Numbered from the stretch's first letter, positions 1 through 12,579 are shown. The stretch is DNA of 64,000 nucleotides from Channallabes apus (GCA_030522415.1 CM060113.1:12100065-12164064); one strand, 5' to 3'. Made by a program: numbers and translations. Notes: a model not told the origin generated them from the sequence alone.

Positions 1-60
1 AGAACTGTTTCCTTACCAGCCTCGTTTATTTATTTATTTTTTATTTTTTTTAAAGTTAAC

Positions 61-205
61 AGAACAAGGATTGCCCTGCGATGGATTGGCACCCTGTCCA
101 GGGTATACCCCGCCTAGTGCCCGAAGTCTCCTGGGATAGGCTCCAGGTTCCCCGCGACCCTAAATACAGGATTAAGCGGTATAGAAGATGAATGAGAACA
201 AGGAT
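61..205 (+). mobile_element. 5'-truncated V-SINE with target duplication
   Basis: The 3' part of the local V-SINE family (GCCCTGCGATGGATTGGCAC to the AATGA tail) lies at 72-194. It is flanked by exact 11-bp repeats, AGAACAAGGAT, at 61-71 and 195-205. This is the signature of LINE-driven insertion with 5' truncation. Confidence 0.85.
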
Positions 206-475
206 GGGGGAAAATGTTGCCGTCTTTTTACAGACCAACTACATACCACAGCACAAGGTTTACTTACTGATCATGAGTGTGCTTTAGAAACTAGAGACTC
301 TGTCCATACCATGTTAAATAAATAGAACTTCACCATACAGTATGAACATTTTTAATCTGTCTGCCATACAAGTCCATGTGAATTAGCTGCTCCTAAAGAA
401 ATAACTACAACTGACGGTTTTGTCAAAGCTTCTAGAAAATTAATCCACACCAATCAGATTATAGAATTAAATAAC

Positions 476-652
476 TCACTCACTCACTCATTCATCATCT
501 CTATTGCTTTATCCTGTATACAGGGTCGCAGAGGGCCTGAAGCCTATCCCAGGAGACTTAGGTGAAGAAGCGACGAACACCTTGGACAGGTACCTATTGA
601 TCGCAGGGCACACACAAATACACATGCTCACACGACCAATTTGGGAATGAGA
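476..652 (-). mobile_element. Diverged V-SINE fragment
   Basis: The complement of the SINE 3' half is readable (CACTCATTCATCATCT tail, CCTATCCCAGGAGACTTAGG, CAATTTGGGAATG). It stops where the Harbinger-type element begins at about 657. Confidence 0.7.
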
Positions 653-656
653 CCTG

Positions 657-2037
657 GGGGCCTCATGTATCAACGCTGCGTACGCACAAAAACTTTGCTT
701 ACGCCAGTTTTCACGCTCACGGTCGGATTTACTAACAGTGAAATTAATGTGAGAATATGCGTTCTTCCACGCCAACTTCATGTCTGGCGTACGTGTATTT
801 CTGCTTGTGTGTGTTTGTTTTATTTCCGTTGGCGACTCCTAGAGGCAAGTATCGCACCAACACGTGAAAAACATTGCTATTCATTTATAATTGATAAAAT
901 GGGTTAATTGACACAATCTTTTTCTACCAATTATTTGATTTAGAACATATAAAAGCATTTTCAAATGTATACAACCCTTAGTCTATGACAATGGCAGTGT
1001 TGGCCTTATTAGAGGACATTGTCAATGGCCGAATCCGAAGGGAACGCATTTTTAGGGATCACAGTGATTTCTGGGCCATGATGATGACAGGCTTATATTA
1101 GCCGTTTCAGATTTCCACGAGCTATCCTCTCGGAGCTCTGTGCTGAGTTGGGTCCAAATTTGGAAAGAGAGACAGCGAGGAGCCACGCATTACCCGTTCC
1201 CTTACAGGTGCTGACAACGCTTGGTTTCCTGGCAACTGCTTCTTTCCAAAGGGAACCAGCAGACCGCTCGGGGTTAAGCCAGTCGTCTTTGAGCCGTGCA
1301 GTGCCAGCTGTATGTGACTGGATCACCCGCATGTCTAGCAGTTATATATTAAAGCGCATTAAAGCGCAATTTGCAGCGATCGATGGTTTTCCTAATGTAA
1401 TCGGAGCCATCGACTGCACGCACATTGCTATAAAGGCGCCATCTGAAGACGAATTTGCATACGTGAATCGGAAACATTTCCATTCAATAAATGTGCAAAT
1501 AATATGTGATGCTCAAACAGGTTGCATGATCTGACCGCGCGCCCCGTTGCATGATCTGGGGAAAAAACAATGCTAGACCAGGATGCCCCCTTCAAATTTC
1601 TCACTGCCCCTCCATATGGTAAGGTCTAGAACCGGCCCTGCTCAAATGCGCCTAACAAATATTGTGGCAAGGTGACCTGGGTCCAGTGGTGGTTCTACAC
1701 CGTTTTTCTCCGGTCTACCTCCGATAGGAGCACCTCCAATTCACATTCTGTGCAGTTTCTCTTCTTGCTTGCTTTTGCCATTGCTTTTTTGTTTGGTTTT
1801 GCCAAAGTGGAGTCATTACCATATTTATACGGGGGAGGAGGCAGGGAGGGGTTTTGCGCTCATGCACGTGCGCTCAATTTCACGTTAATTCGGATGTACA
1901 AAGAGAATCTGCGTGGGATTCCGCGTACGCCTGTGTTTCATACATCAGATATTTTTACTGCGTACGCACATTTACAGCTTTGTCCGTACGCAATGTTTTA
2001 GTATGAATTCAACGCAAGTCTTTGTACATGAGGCCCC
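657..2037 (+). mobile_element. PIF/Harbinger transposon with broken HARBI1-like transposase
   Basis: Terminal inverted repeats GGGGCCTCATGTA (657-669) and TACATGAGGCCCC (2025-2037) enclose about 1.38 kb; subterminal TGCGTACGCAC motifs occur at both ends. A HARBI1-type transposase frame starts near 991 (MAVLALLEDIV), shifts frame near 1080, and continues through LCAELGPNLERET, GFLATASFQRE and the nuclease block IGAIDCTHIAI near 1405. It is interrupted at 1518-1638 by a nested insert, resumes as LTNIVAR, then meets a TGA where a Trp codon is expected. Later catalytic regions are missing. The element is dead. Confidence 0.85.
1510..1646. mobile_element. Nested hAT-like insertion inside the Harbinger transposase
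   Basis: A 121-bp segment is flanked by direct copies of TGCTCAAA (1510-1517, 1639-1646). The right end, read in complement, is CAGGGCCGGTTCTAGACC, typical of fish hAT ends; the left end (CAGGTTGC) is less similar. Removing the insert restores the expected DAQMRLTNIVAR coding across the site. Confidence 0.65.
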
Positions 2038-2891
2038 AGATGTTTTGCAAATGTGACAAAAGATTTCGCATTAGATTTTTTCGAACAAATGTACAATGTA
2101 TGTGTATAACAAAAGTGTACAAGAGCTGTTCAGCTAACATTTTCTCTCCCCCAGTAATGCATGAATTGCACATAGATTTTGTCAACTTGACTCTTATGAA
2201 TTACATAGACTATGAAAATGAGCATAAATTCATCCCTACCTCCTGCTTAATGAATTAAAGATAAACTGTTTTCAGCTGCATGGATTTCTTATTGCCCTGA
2301 AACTTAGAAGTTGGACTGTTATGTAACTTTTGGAAGGATATGCCATATTTGGCTGGTTATGTTCATGATGTCAGTCCAGAGGTGGTCTATGACTGTGGTA
2401 CACTAAATCATTAGATTAATGTAGCTCAGTGGATTGTAAGAAATATCTTCCTGATCTGGCACAGTGATCTTGGACTTACACGAACCTAACAGCATGCCAA
2501 CTTGTTTAAAGGGGGAAATGATTAAGTTCCACTGAATCATCTGTTCAGAATATTTTATAACTGTTCACTAATCATATTCTTTTGTTTTAGAGAAAAAGTG
2601 GGATCTGTGGTTTTGTAAATTATCTCCACTCTGAACGGTTTTACCAAATGTGATTTCCATTTGTAAGATGTGAAGTTCTAGGGCTATTAAATAAGCAGCA
2701 AACAGACAGATCTGGTGCTTGTATAATTTTTTACTGGCTTGTTGGTTCCTACTAAATGAAAAATAAAAGAATCATCACTTTGTATGCATTAAGTAGATTA
2801 ACCAGTTACAGTATGTCCAACACCAGTACCATCAGTCAATTACTGTATAATTTGCATACTTACATAATGTTATTTTGTCCATTATGTATTG
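2038..2891. other. No recognised feature
   Basis: AT-rich sequence with no gene, RNA or repeat family that I can name. Confidence 0.5.
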
Positions 2892-3842
2892 ATATACACT
2901 ATATGGACAAAAGTATTTGGCCAAACCTGCAACTATGAACTTCAGTATCATCCAATTCTTAATCCATAAGGTTTAATATGATGTTGGCCCACCCTTTGCA
3001 GCTATAACTCTTCTTTGACTTTGCTTTGAATACTGGTGAGCAATCATTTGGAAAAGAAAGGGGCCATCCCCAAAGTGTTCCCACAAAATTGGGAGCATGA
3101 AATTGTCCAAAATGTCTTGGTATGCTGAAGCATTAAGAGTTTCTTTCACTGGCAGTAAGCGACTGAGCCAGAGTCCTGAAAAACAAACCCACACCAATTC
3201 CATAATGACTGCGCACCAGTGCACAAAACAAAGGGAGTCACATGAGCAAAGGGAGTCACGTTCTCCCCACCAGACTTGCTCATCAAGTAATTGGCCTGCA
3301 CCTTAACCCGTTAGAACACCTTTGGGATTAATTAGAGCGGAGACCTTCCCGAGCCAGGCCTTCCCATCCACCATGAGTGTCTGACCTCACATTGAGTCTG
3401 ACATCCTTACCAGAGGAGTTGAAGCTGTTACCAACATCATATTAAACCCTACGGATTAAGAATTGGATGTTACTGAAGTTCATATGCATGTGAAGGCAGG
3501 CCGAGCGGATATTTGCCAATAGTGTACTACTTGAGTTGGTCCCCTTTTTGTAGCTCCCACTCGTCTTGGAGTGTTTCTGTGGAAATTCAGGCCCATTTAT
3601 TCTGTAGAGCATTTATGAGGTCAGGCTCTGATGTTGGACGAGAAGGCGTGGCTTGCAATCTCCGTTCTGGTTCATCCCAAAGGGGCTTGATGGAGTTAAG
3701 AATCAGGTTCTTCCACACCAAGCTCATCAAACTACGTTTTTCTAGTCCATTGTCCAAGATATCTTGGTATGCTGAAGAATTAAGATTGAGGGGATAAGAG
3801 GCCTGATTAACAGGTTTGGCCAAATACTTTTTTTCCATAGTG
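2892..3842 (-). mobile_element. Rearranged Tc1-like transposon pair
   Basis: Outer ends match as inverted repeats (CACTATATGGACAAAAGTAT at 2897 and its complement near 3820-3842). An inner inverted pair (2936-2995 and 3436-3485) and a second end near 3490-3525 show that one shortened copy abuts a fragment of another. Minus-strand pieces of a Tc1 transposase are legible (NSSAYQDILDN twice; IKPLWDEPERRLQATPSRPT near 3650). No intact enzyme remains. Confidence 0.75.
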
Positions 3843-3900
3843 TCTTGTGGACTTGTTTTGCTTGCTGTCCTTCATGATTGATAGAAGATGGGAGAGTTTT

Positions 3901-4230
3901 TCAGGTAACCCCGTGATATATGTAGCAGAAGAGTCTTAAACCTAGACTTCCCAATCCACATTCCCATGCAGAGGTGTTAAAAAGCCGAATGAACAGCTCT
4001 GGGGACAAAGGATTTCCTGAGTCTGTGTGTTGTGCAGCTTTGCAACGGAAAACACACTCTTCTGTTTGGCAAATGCGCTGTGCAGTGGGCGGTTGGGGTT
4101 TGCCATGATGGACAGGACTTTGTTTAATGTTCTGAACTCCAGTATTACCCTCAAGAGATTTCAGCTCCAAATTCACCACTGAACTCGCTCGCTTGACCAC
4201 CCTGTCCAAACATGTGGCATCCATAAACCC
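3901..4230 (-). pseudogene. C-terminal relic of a LINE ORF2
   Basis: On the minus strand, in two frames, are MDATCLDRVVKRASSVVNLE and FRTLNKVLSIMANPNRPLH...KQKSVFS. The pattern RTLNKLLSIMxNPxHPLH...RQxSVFSGRL is the usual end of fish non-LTR retrotransposon polyproteins. Both a frameshift and the lack of upstream reverse transcriptase show it is dead. Confidence 0.6.
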
Positions 4231-4948
4231 CCATTATGAGCTGTCTTTAATAGATTCATATTACATAATTCCAATCCCAATTTCAGTCCAAGGATGTAAT
4301 GCTACAAAATGTGGAAAAGTACAAGCGAGGTACATACAGTGGTTCAGATAGGTGTGTTTAGATCAAATATAAACATATAAAGCTTCTCCATCTCTTATGT
4401 AATATGTTTCCTGAAGAGTAGGGTAAAACAAAAGTTTATGAAAGTCATTTTGAGATGTAGTGTTTATAGTCTAACGCACCATCTTTTCCTGCCAGAAGAA
4501 TGAGTTCATTGTGACTGCATAACATTGGGAATGTGATGTCTGTACTGTATGTGACCTAAGTTATGTCACTATTGGATGAATGCCTTGAGGTGTGATTTAT
4601 TGCTGTTGTTGAAAGCCAAGGATGTCCTTCAGTCATCTAATGTCACATGATGTTGAAGCTATACTATAATATTAGAAATATTAGCTATGCTGCAAAACCA
4701 TCTGTCATTCCATATGCAGTTATTTGTCCATTTATAAACATGGAAAACTAGTGAGTCACGCAGATGCAATATAATCAAACTGCCATGAGTAATAGGGATT
4801 AATTAAAATGAGACATAACAGATTCAAACATAAACACAAGTTTAAACTGAGGTTTAAACATTCAACTTGTGCAACATTTTGAAAGCAAGAAAAGTTGTGT
4901 ATAGAGAACCTTGGATCTTGGATCTGTGAGGCAGCCATTGCACCAATG
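4231..4948. other. No recognised feature
   Basis: AT-rich single-copy-looking sequence; no ORF with coding character. Confidence 0.5.
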
Positions 4949-5130
4949 TTCCATCCATCCATCCATCCATTCATCCATCCATCGATTGTCTTTATTGGTT
5001 TTCTTATGTAGGATCACAGGAGCCTGGAGACAATTCCAGGGATCTTAGGGCATAAGGAGGGGTACACCCTGGGTTAGGTGCCAAACTCTGGCCTGTAGGC
5101 TATACCAGTTAACTCAAGCAATAAAGAGGG
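4949..5130 (-). mobile_element. Diverged SINE fragment with CCAT-repeat tail
   Basis: A (CCAT)n run at 4949-4983 is followed by the complement of a V-SINE-like 3' end (GATCACAGGAGCCTGGAGAC, GGGGTACACCCTGG). A shorter second piece follows to about 5160. Confidence 0.5.
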
Positions 5131-5390
5131 GTACAACCTGGATGGGGCGCATCTCAAGTTTGGAAAGCATTCACATCCATCCAGGTTTTCCATATTTTAT
5201 TATGTTATATGTTTATTCAGAAATGGATTCAATTTGCTTTATTGCCATACCATTTCACACAGTAACCCATAATGCAAAGCATTAATATCAAATTCAATAA
5301 CATTCATTAACAAAGCAAAAAATAAGCTTACAAAAATAAATAATACAATTTTTATTTAAGTAAGTAAGGACTAAATCCTCTATTCAGTAC

Positions 5391-5760
5391 TTTGGAGAAG
5401 GTCTTTGGCAGCAATTACAGTTTCAAACCTGCGTAGGGAACACCTGGATGTGGGCAATTTCTCACATCCGTCCTGCCAGATTCTTTCAAACTCAATCAGA
5501 TCGGATGGGGAGCATCTGTGTACTGCCGTCTTCAAGTCTCCTTACAGATGTTCTGCTGGGTTTCATTCTGAGCTTTGGCTTTGCCTTTTAAAGACATACC
5601 CCTGTATAAGGCTTTTGTCCTGCTGAAAGGTGAAGTTTGACCCCAGTCTGAGGTCATGTGCCTCTGTATTTGACTAAATGAATCCTCTTCTCAATTCGGG
5701 GAAGTTTCTGCATCCCTGCTGCTCAGAAGCACTTAGAAACAATGTCACGGCAATTATTTA
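5391..5760 (-). mobile_element. Tc1-like transposon relic
   Basis: The complement of classic fish Tc1 transposase sequence is legible on the plus strand (GGCAGCAATTACAGTTTC, GATCGGATGGGGAGCATCTG, GACCCCAGTCTGAGGTC). No open frame remains. Confidence 0.6.
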
Positions 5761-6443
5761 CCAAAGGAACAGTATTAGCCTGCTAAATAGTACCTGGTTT
5801 TTGCCACATAATATAAAATATGGTCTATGAGGATTTGGACATGGACACAATTTTGGTTTTTACCTCTGCACATCAACATACCTGATTTGAAATTAAGCAA
5901 TCAAGATGTGTTTAAATGTAGACTTCAAGCTATTTAAAAATTGCATTGAATGTAAGAATGACCTTTATTTTGTTTTTACAAAGTCCCTCGCATTTTACAG
6001 GTTCAAAAGTAATGGGACACAAGACAGATAAATTAATTGTCGACCTGCTGTTTGAAAGGTCTAGCATTGATTGTAGTGTTGCATTTGCATTTAATAGCTG
6101 TTCTCTCAACATATAGTCCAAAGTGGTGCTGATGCAAATAAGCCTACCATTGAGAGGGGGTGGAAACTTTAGGAATGAACACATTAAAAAAGAAGAAATG
6201 TGTTTGTGAGCTAAACACATTTGATTGCAGAATTCTTTTCTTGATGATCTTTTCTTGAGTGCTTGGTGAAGTGAAATCCCTTCACATCATTTATCCATGT
6301 CAGGGAGGTAAGAATATCATTGTCATTGGATATGTTAGTTTGTTCAATTATTTTTGAGCATGCTATATAAATGTAACCAGTTAATGCAACATGGTAGTTA
6401 AGCTCCTTGAATTTAACTTGAAAATAAACTTGTACATTTCAAT
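5761..6443. other. No recognised feature
   Basis: Nothing recognised; a 96-codon minus frame at 5930-6220 has no family resemblance. Confidence 0.45.
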
Positions 6444-6873
6444 TACATCTTGATTCGTTTCTCATCATCTATACAGCTTTCTCCTGTATACAGGGTCATG
6501 GAGTTCCTGGAGGCTATCCCAGGAGACTTAGGGCATGAGATGGGGTACACCCCAGACAGTGTGCCAATCCATTTACATGTACAGTATGGGCATGTTATTC
6601 CACAAGTTCTGACGCGTATCTTTCTTATTGAACTCATTTACTCACGACTCCTTCGTTTATTTTTAACATCAAAAGTTCAACACTTCTTACAGGGCACACA
6701 CAGATCCACACACTCATATGCTCATTCATCCACTTTGGGAATGCCAATTGGCCTATGCATGTCGGAGAACCTGAATGAAACCCACCAAGCATGGGGAGCA
6801 CATGCATACTCCAAGCACAGAGATCCCGAAGCAAGAATCGAACCTGCCACTAAGCCATGCCGCCTACATCTTG
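6444..6873 (-). mobile_element. V-SINE carrying an internal insertion
   Basis: The element lies between 9-bp repeats TACATCTTG at 6444-6452 and 6865-6873. Its 3' half (6453-6590) and its centre and tRNA-like head (6690-6864) are separated by about 100 bp of unrelated AT-rich DNA. The conserved V-SINE centre is at about 6765-6830. Confidence 0.75.
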
Positions 6874-7057
6874 CTTGCTTGATTTTAAATACATTGTGGT
6901 GGTGTACAGAGACAAATCAGACCCAACTAGTGTTCGGAGTTCAGCAAATATAGACAATATAATCTTTTTCCTCTTGTTGTCTTTAAATTGACATGTCATC
7001 TGTCCTCTACACAGAAGTAAACTAACTTTCATATAACCAATCTACCATAAAGGTACA

Positions 7058-7335
7058 ATGGCTTTTCAAGTAAAACTGGGACTTGAACAGAATAACAGAG
7101 CACAGTTATGAGAGTTAAAACCAACCTTTATTTGTCTATATAATACTGTTAATGTTCATAAGAGTAACTGCAGGGGGTTCCAAGCCACCTTGGCCCAGGA
7201 TCATCACTCTCAGATGTACAGCTTTCTTTAAAACATCTGCACCATTCTAATGTTTTACTGTGGCCAATAGTCCCATCACTGTAGAGTTCACTGGAAATTT
7301 CATTACAAGTCCCAGTTTAACTTGTCTTTATGAGA
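7058..7335 (+). mobile_element. Mariner-like short element, copy 1
   Basis: Ends GTAAAACTGGGACTTGAACAG and GTCCCAGTTTAACTTG are inverted. The inside (AGAATAACAGAGCACAGTTATG, ATGTTTTACTG.GGC) matches a second copy at 42795-43160 and an end fragment at 38130-38210. Confidence 0.6.
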
Positions 7336-8539
7336 TACTGGTCCTTCTACCAGCTTCTCCCATCCCTGTAGTCAAGATCTAAAACTCTTTAGAAGTCCTT
7401 CAAACTCAGGACTTGTTCACTTCCATCACCAAAACCCTTACAGCCAGGTAACTGAATTTGACTGGATGGCCAGCTCTATTAAGAGTATTGATGGGAACAC
7501 AGAACGCTTTGGAAATTGTTTATAACCCATGTGCATACCTGTCTTGAATAAATTGTTCATGGTTCAGTTTTTGGTCTGAATTGCATTGTGCTTTTCCACT
7601 TGATTGAATTTGCCACAAGTCTACTCCAGTCAAGATCTAGAGACATTTCAAGATAATCAAAGCAAGCTCCCAAGTGGCACAACAGAAAAGCATTCCTAAA
7701 GAATGTGAGTCCCTCGGCAGGAGCTAAGGTCAAGTCACAGTAACACTGACCAATCCATTTCATCTGTAAGCTCCTGTTTGTTCCTCCAAGTATGCTACGT
7801 TCTCCTTTCTTGGAGCATCATCAGCAACAAAAGTACATTTTAATCCATTTTATATTAAATGTACAGTTGAATAAATTGTGCAAAAAATATGGGTGTTTTT
7901 TTTTGGGCGGTCTTTTTCCACGAAATGTTTTTTACACAAAGGTTACCGATATACAGTACTGTACTGTACAGCAAAGACTCTAATCCTGTTCATCATTTTG
8001 ATTCTGAGCAATTGCCAAATGATTATACCGACAATCTGTGAATAGGTGATTACTTTCAGCACAAAAAAAACCCCAACAACCAAAAAACAAGAACAAAAAC
8101 ATATGCAAAAGGGATTGCCAAGAAATTCTCTTAAGTTTCCTAGAAACAGTGGAACATCAGTTGGCCATCTGATTAACTAATTCATCCTTTTGTAAATCAT
8201 TGAAGCACTTAAACTTAAACAATGGTGTGGTCCCAATTTTCCAATTATTGCTAGGAGTATGTCTTGTTCCTAAAGCATTCTTTCATATATACCTGTAAGA
8301 AAAAATTTTTCTTGTTTCAAGCATAAACTGCATCAAAACAACTATGTACAACAGTTTACATATCACATATTGTTGTGTACATTATACCAGTACAGCACTA
8401 ATGTAGTACATTTCAAAATATTATGGACCACACATGTATAAATGCAGCATAGGCAAGTACAACATTTAGGATTAACACATGTTCTGGAATGTTCTGGTGT
8501 TCCTCATGCACGGTAGGCTGATTGGCATTTCCAAATTGC
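7336..8539. other. No recognised feature
   Basis: Nothing recognised besides short A and T runs (7895, 8062). Confidence 0.45.
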
Positions 8540-8740
8540 CAGAGTGTGTGCTTGTGCCCTGAGATGGGTTGGCACCATATCCAGAGTGTACCCCTCCTTA
8601 TGGCCTCAGTTCCCTGGGATCGGTTCCAGGCCCCCGTGATCCTACATAAGATAAGCAATAAAGACAATGGATGGATGGAAGATTGGTGCAATTGCTGCCT
8701 CACAGATCCAAGGTTCCTGATTCTATCCTAAGCTGAAGTT
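8540..8740 (+). mobile_element. SINE 3' end with ATGG tail
   Basis: TGAGATGGGTTGGCACCATA, CCCTGGGATCGGTTCCAGGC and the tail GACAATGGATGGATGGA mark a V-SINE-type 3' end, followed by part of another head (GCTGCCTCACAGATCCAAGG). Confidence 0.55.
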
Positions 8741-10056
8741 TTTATTCCTCACCTCCACATGTCCACCAGTTTCAAATCATCTATATCAGTTTCCACCCAC
8801 CTCGCTTTGTCTTGCTGTGAATGTGTTTGCATGGTCCCATGCAGCGGACTGGTATCAGGGTGTACTTCTGCCTCATGCCCATTGTTGCTGGAATAGGGTC
8901 TACTGTAGATTCTCTGACCAGAATAATGTGGTTTCTGAAAATAAAAAATAAAAATCTATATGTGTAAATATGTATGATTTCTATCAAGCTTTGTGTGTGT
9001 TTATTCTGAAGTCAAAACTCAACATGTGCTTTTTCTATCACAAATCAAGTAAGCGTCTTTTGTTGGAGATTTGACCAGGACATACTTTGAAATACAATTG
9101 ACAATTGATTATAGTAGAGTTTTTCCACATCGTTTTAATTCCAAGTCAAATAAAACTGTCTACAATTGATTTGGGATGAGCTCCTCAAATGTAGCCTCAA
9201 TGTTATTTTTCTAAGAAAAGTCAGGAAACTGATCTTGTGGCAGTTGGCACTGAGTGGAACTAACATCTGATTTCTAGTCATTGACACTCCTTCAGTCACT
9301 TGAAAAAAGGAAGTCTGGAAAATTCAGCTTGAAGCATGTCTGTGGCTTTCCTTTTCAGCTTTAATACAGCTTCTGTTATTAACGTCTTCTGCGTTTTAAC
9401 TCAAAATAACTCGTCTAAAAGTGAGTGATGATTGTTGGAAAGCGTTTGTCCTGTTACCTAACAATCACTTATTTGTAGAGTGCAGTAATATTTAATTTCT
9501 AAAAAAAAATATGTCAAGGATCAACTTGGGAGGTGTGGTTTACTGGTGTTTTGGAGTCTGCAACTTCATAATATTTAATCTTAATCATGTGATGTCTTTG
9601 TGTTTCTTTTTTTCATCATACCGACACCCTACCCTCCTCGTTTCTCATCCAGGCTCCGGGACGAGCAGTGGTGGTGTGATGTTGTATGGACATAGAGTTA
9701 AGGGCCTTGCTCAAGTTCACAACAGTTTCAACTGTAAGTTAGTTTAAAAAAAATGCATGAAAAGTTCAAAGGGCTAATTGGTGACAAGTTCATACATGTC
9801 TATTGGAGCAGTCACTTAACTTTCTTTATTTCTTTGCCACAAAATATTAACCATGTGAAACCTACCATAGTAGAAATGTATTTGTTAGACGACTGTAGTC
9901 ATTGGAAACTAAATATGCACTTTCCTTCTATCTAGGAATAACGCACATAGCCATACTTGAATCACTGTGACAGGGAAACACCATTTGCCTGCATCACCTT
10001 AAACAAATTTCCAAAGTAAAAACTTTGTCATTTGTTCATGCAAAATAATTTACTCT
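8741..10056. other. No gene; faint SINE remnant
   Basis: A possible very old SINE remnant lies at about 8810-8900 (GCAGCGGACTGGTATCAGGG). A piece at 9660-9730 (AAGGGCCTTGCTCAAG) recalls the tail of tRNA-SINEs. Otherwise nothing is seen. Confidence 0.4.
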
Positions 10057-10192
10057 AGCCCATACACTGTACTAGCAGAAGTACCCGTCGCTGATGGGAA
10101 AGGAGTTTGTTTAAACAGTTCAAAGGTTAAAGCTAAAAATGAGCTGATCAGCTTTAATGTGATCAGTGATATTATTATTTCAGGTTGAAGCC
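10057..10192 (+). repeat. Unassigned dispersed repeat, copy 1
   Basis: About 120 bp, including GAGCTGATCAGCTTTAATGT and GTGATATTATTATTTCAGGT, matches 38400-38512 in the same orientation at roughly 85-90% by eye. It holds the palindrome AGCTGATCAGCT. I cannot assign a family. Confidence 0.55.
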
Positions 10193-10547
10193 CACACACA
10201 TACTGTATATAACACATAAATACAAATTTGTAAGGTTGAATATTCAAAAGTATATGTTATTCAAAATTTTTATTTCACTTATGGTGCAGGTGAAACTTCA
10301 GGCAGATATGTACAGTATGTACAGCAAATATTTTAATAGATTCTGGCCAGTGGTGGATTTACAGTAAGACACGTCCATAGTTTGACTCATACGCAGTCAC
10401 CGTCAAAACTTCCAGTTTGTAATCTGGCACATAGCTGCTCATAACTTCACTTCTACTAAACAGTTTAATTTCATTTATGGCAAAGATCTGACTTCAGGGA
10501 GGTACTGCCCACGTTTCAGTAACTGTACCTTTCCTTTATTTATATAG

Positions 10548-10762
10548 ATTGGCTTCATGGTTAGCACTGTCATCTCCAGGGAAAGGGTTTGCATGTTCTC
10601 CTCCTGCTTGATGGGATTCTTTGGGGTACTCTGGTTTCTTCCCATTTTCCAAAGACATGCAGATTACGCTAATTGGCATTCCTCAATTGCCTGTAATGTG
10701 CCTGTGAATCTTGTCCAGAGGTCTTACCATGTCGTGGAATAGGTATAAATACAATGCCTAGT
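10548..10762 (+). mobile_element. Old V-SINE copy
   Basis: A degenerate head (GGTTAGCACTGTCATCTCCA), centre (GGTACTCTGGTTTCTTCCCA, CAAAGACATGCAGATTACGC) and end (CTTGTCCAGAGGTCTTACC) are in order. ATGG repeats at 10800-10830 may belong to the tail of a neighbouring copy. Confidence 0.65.
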
Positions 10763-12070
10763 TGGACTACATCCATCCATCTATTAGTAGGATGTCCTAC
10801 TGCTAGATGGATGGATGGATGGATGGATGCATATACAGTATTAAGTATTATGACCAGAGCTAAAGGCATAGGCTCCAGCTAATCCATGTTCTATACAAAT
10901 TTTGTTGCTGTATATGTAAAAATAATCTGTTGTCTTTGCAAGCAGGCGGTTTAGTGTCATTATGACCTAAGATGTCCTACTACAAAGATCTGGAAGTGTC
11001 AATATAAATCAATATAAATGTGTGACCATTTTTAAGAATAGGATAGAATTAGTTTAAGCAAAACTTGTGAAACAACTACAAATAAGGTAGTGAAGTTTAA
11101 ATCAAACATCCTAATAGACTGAAAAAATCCTTATTAAATCAGGCTGACTTTGATGAATGTTTCTGTTTATGTAATGTTAGTTTTCTGCACAAGCCCAACC
11201 ATGCTGAATGATCACATTAGCAGAGCAGTCAGTTTCTTTAATCACACGTCTATCCTTACAGGATCTCGATCGTATAATATGACATGGAGAACACATTATT
11301 GTATAATCTGTTAGAGACATCAGGCAAGATTTCTTGGAATTTTCTCGTACAGTGTGACAAGCAATAATCTTAAAAGACCACTGTAATTGCATAGATTAAA
11401 ACAAATTGTTCTACTTCTATGTAATTATGGTATCTTGTGGCCATGAATTGTGGCATTTAGCCCACCATTTATGGGAACGTCATACTTACATCTGTGCTGA
11501 AATAATAACATGTGGCCTTAATATACCCATTTATGACCTTGTCATCTCAGAAGCTTCTTAAGGGACAATAGGGGTCAGGTGTGTCATTACTCTTCTAGCT
11601 CATATCCAAACATATCTTTTACAATACAGACCTATAGCCATTTCATCGCCTTCAGAAACATGAGTGTTTCACTTCTGCAAATTCTGGTTGGTTTCTTGGA
11701 ATTATAAAGCAACAGGGTGTCTACTCCAGGATCTGCCTCAGAATTAATGGTGTCATGACATTTCCCGGATGTTCATCTTTCATGCTTTGAGTGAGTGAAA
11801 AACCAGAGGTGGTGTGTTTGGAGCAACCTGGCTTAATATCACTTCATAAACAGATATTAGAGCCAATATGGTAACAATTTTATTATCCTAGTGGCACAAT
11901 GGTGTAAATGATCTGTGTTTAAGGAAAGCATTGTTTATCTTTTTGAATATTCACAAGCACACTAAAATAGTCAGGCTGACAAATCCTGAACCAACTACCT
12001 ACAAAAAAAAGGAACCCTTTAAATTAAGCATATGTACTCCTTTACCTAACTTTAGAAATGTTTTAGTAGC
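10763..12070. other. No recognised feature
   Basis: Apart from ATGG repeats at 10800-10830, nothing is recognised. Confidence 0.45.
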
Positions 12071-12363
12071 ATGGCGGAGTTTCAAAATCCCGTAGAAACT
12101 AGTAAACATCGCCCTCTTCTACAAAGTCCAAATGCTTTGGCTATACTGACATCTAATGGGCTTACATCATGTCAAAAACTATTACACAACATTTGAAGTG
12201 GAAATGGGTCGTTTTATGGTCCCATCAAGTACAAAAAACAGACAGCCTTTAGTGTCTTTCTGTTCCGACACGGTCACCAACATCGGTTTTAAAGTGTTGG
12301 CGATGAAGAACATGAGCAAATATTGGCACGATGAACAATAAGTGTGTTTTTGTGTAAAATAAA
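12071..12363 (+). pseudogene. Unrecognised small coding-like segment with a frame break
   Basis: ATG at 12071 has a good Kozak context (A at -3, G at +4) and opens 41 codons (MAEFQNPVETSKHRPLLQ...) to TGA at 12196. A second frame, open from 12150, carries a basic, polar stretch (VEMGRFMVPSSTKNRQPLV ... MSKYWHDEQ) to TAA at 12339-12341. AATAAA follows at 12358. The two pieces together look like one small protein of about 90 residues split by one frameshift, with a polyadenylation signal close to the stop, as in a retrocopy or compact gene. I do not recognise the protein. It is convergent with wfs1. Confidence 0.3.
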
Positions 12364-12579
12364 AAAAGATTCAACTAAGAAACCAGCTGGTTAAGAAATG
12401 CTTTTATTGATCATAGTGCAATACTACAGTAGTGAATAAACACAATGGACTAGAGACCAGCTCAATTGAACTTAAAGTGAGCAGTGTGCTTTTTGAGGGC
12501 GTATAATAGTGCTGGTGCCTGTGCGTCTGTATGGAATCCTATGTGCGGCAATCCCAATATACAGTAAGTAGTATTTTAG

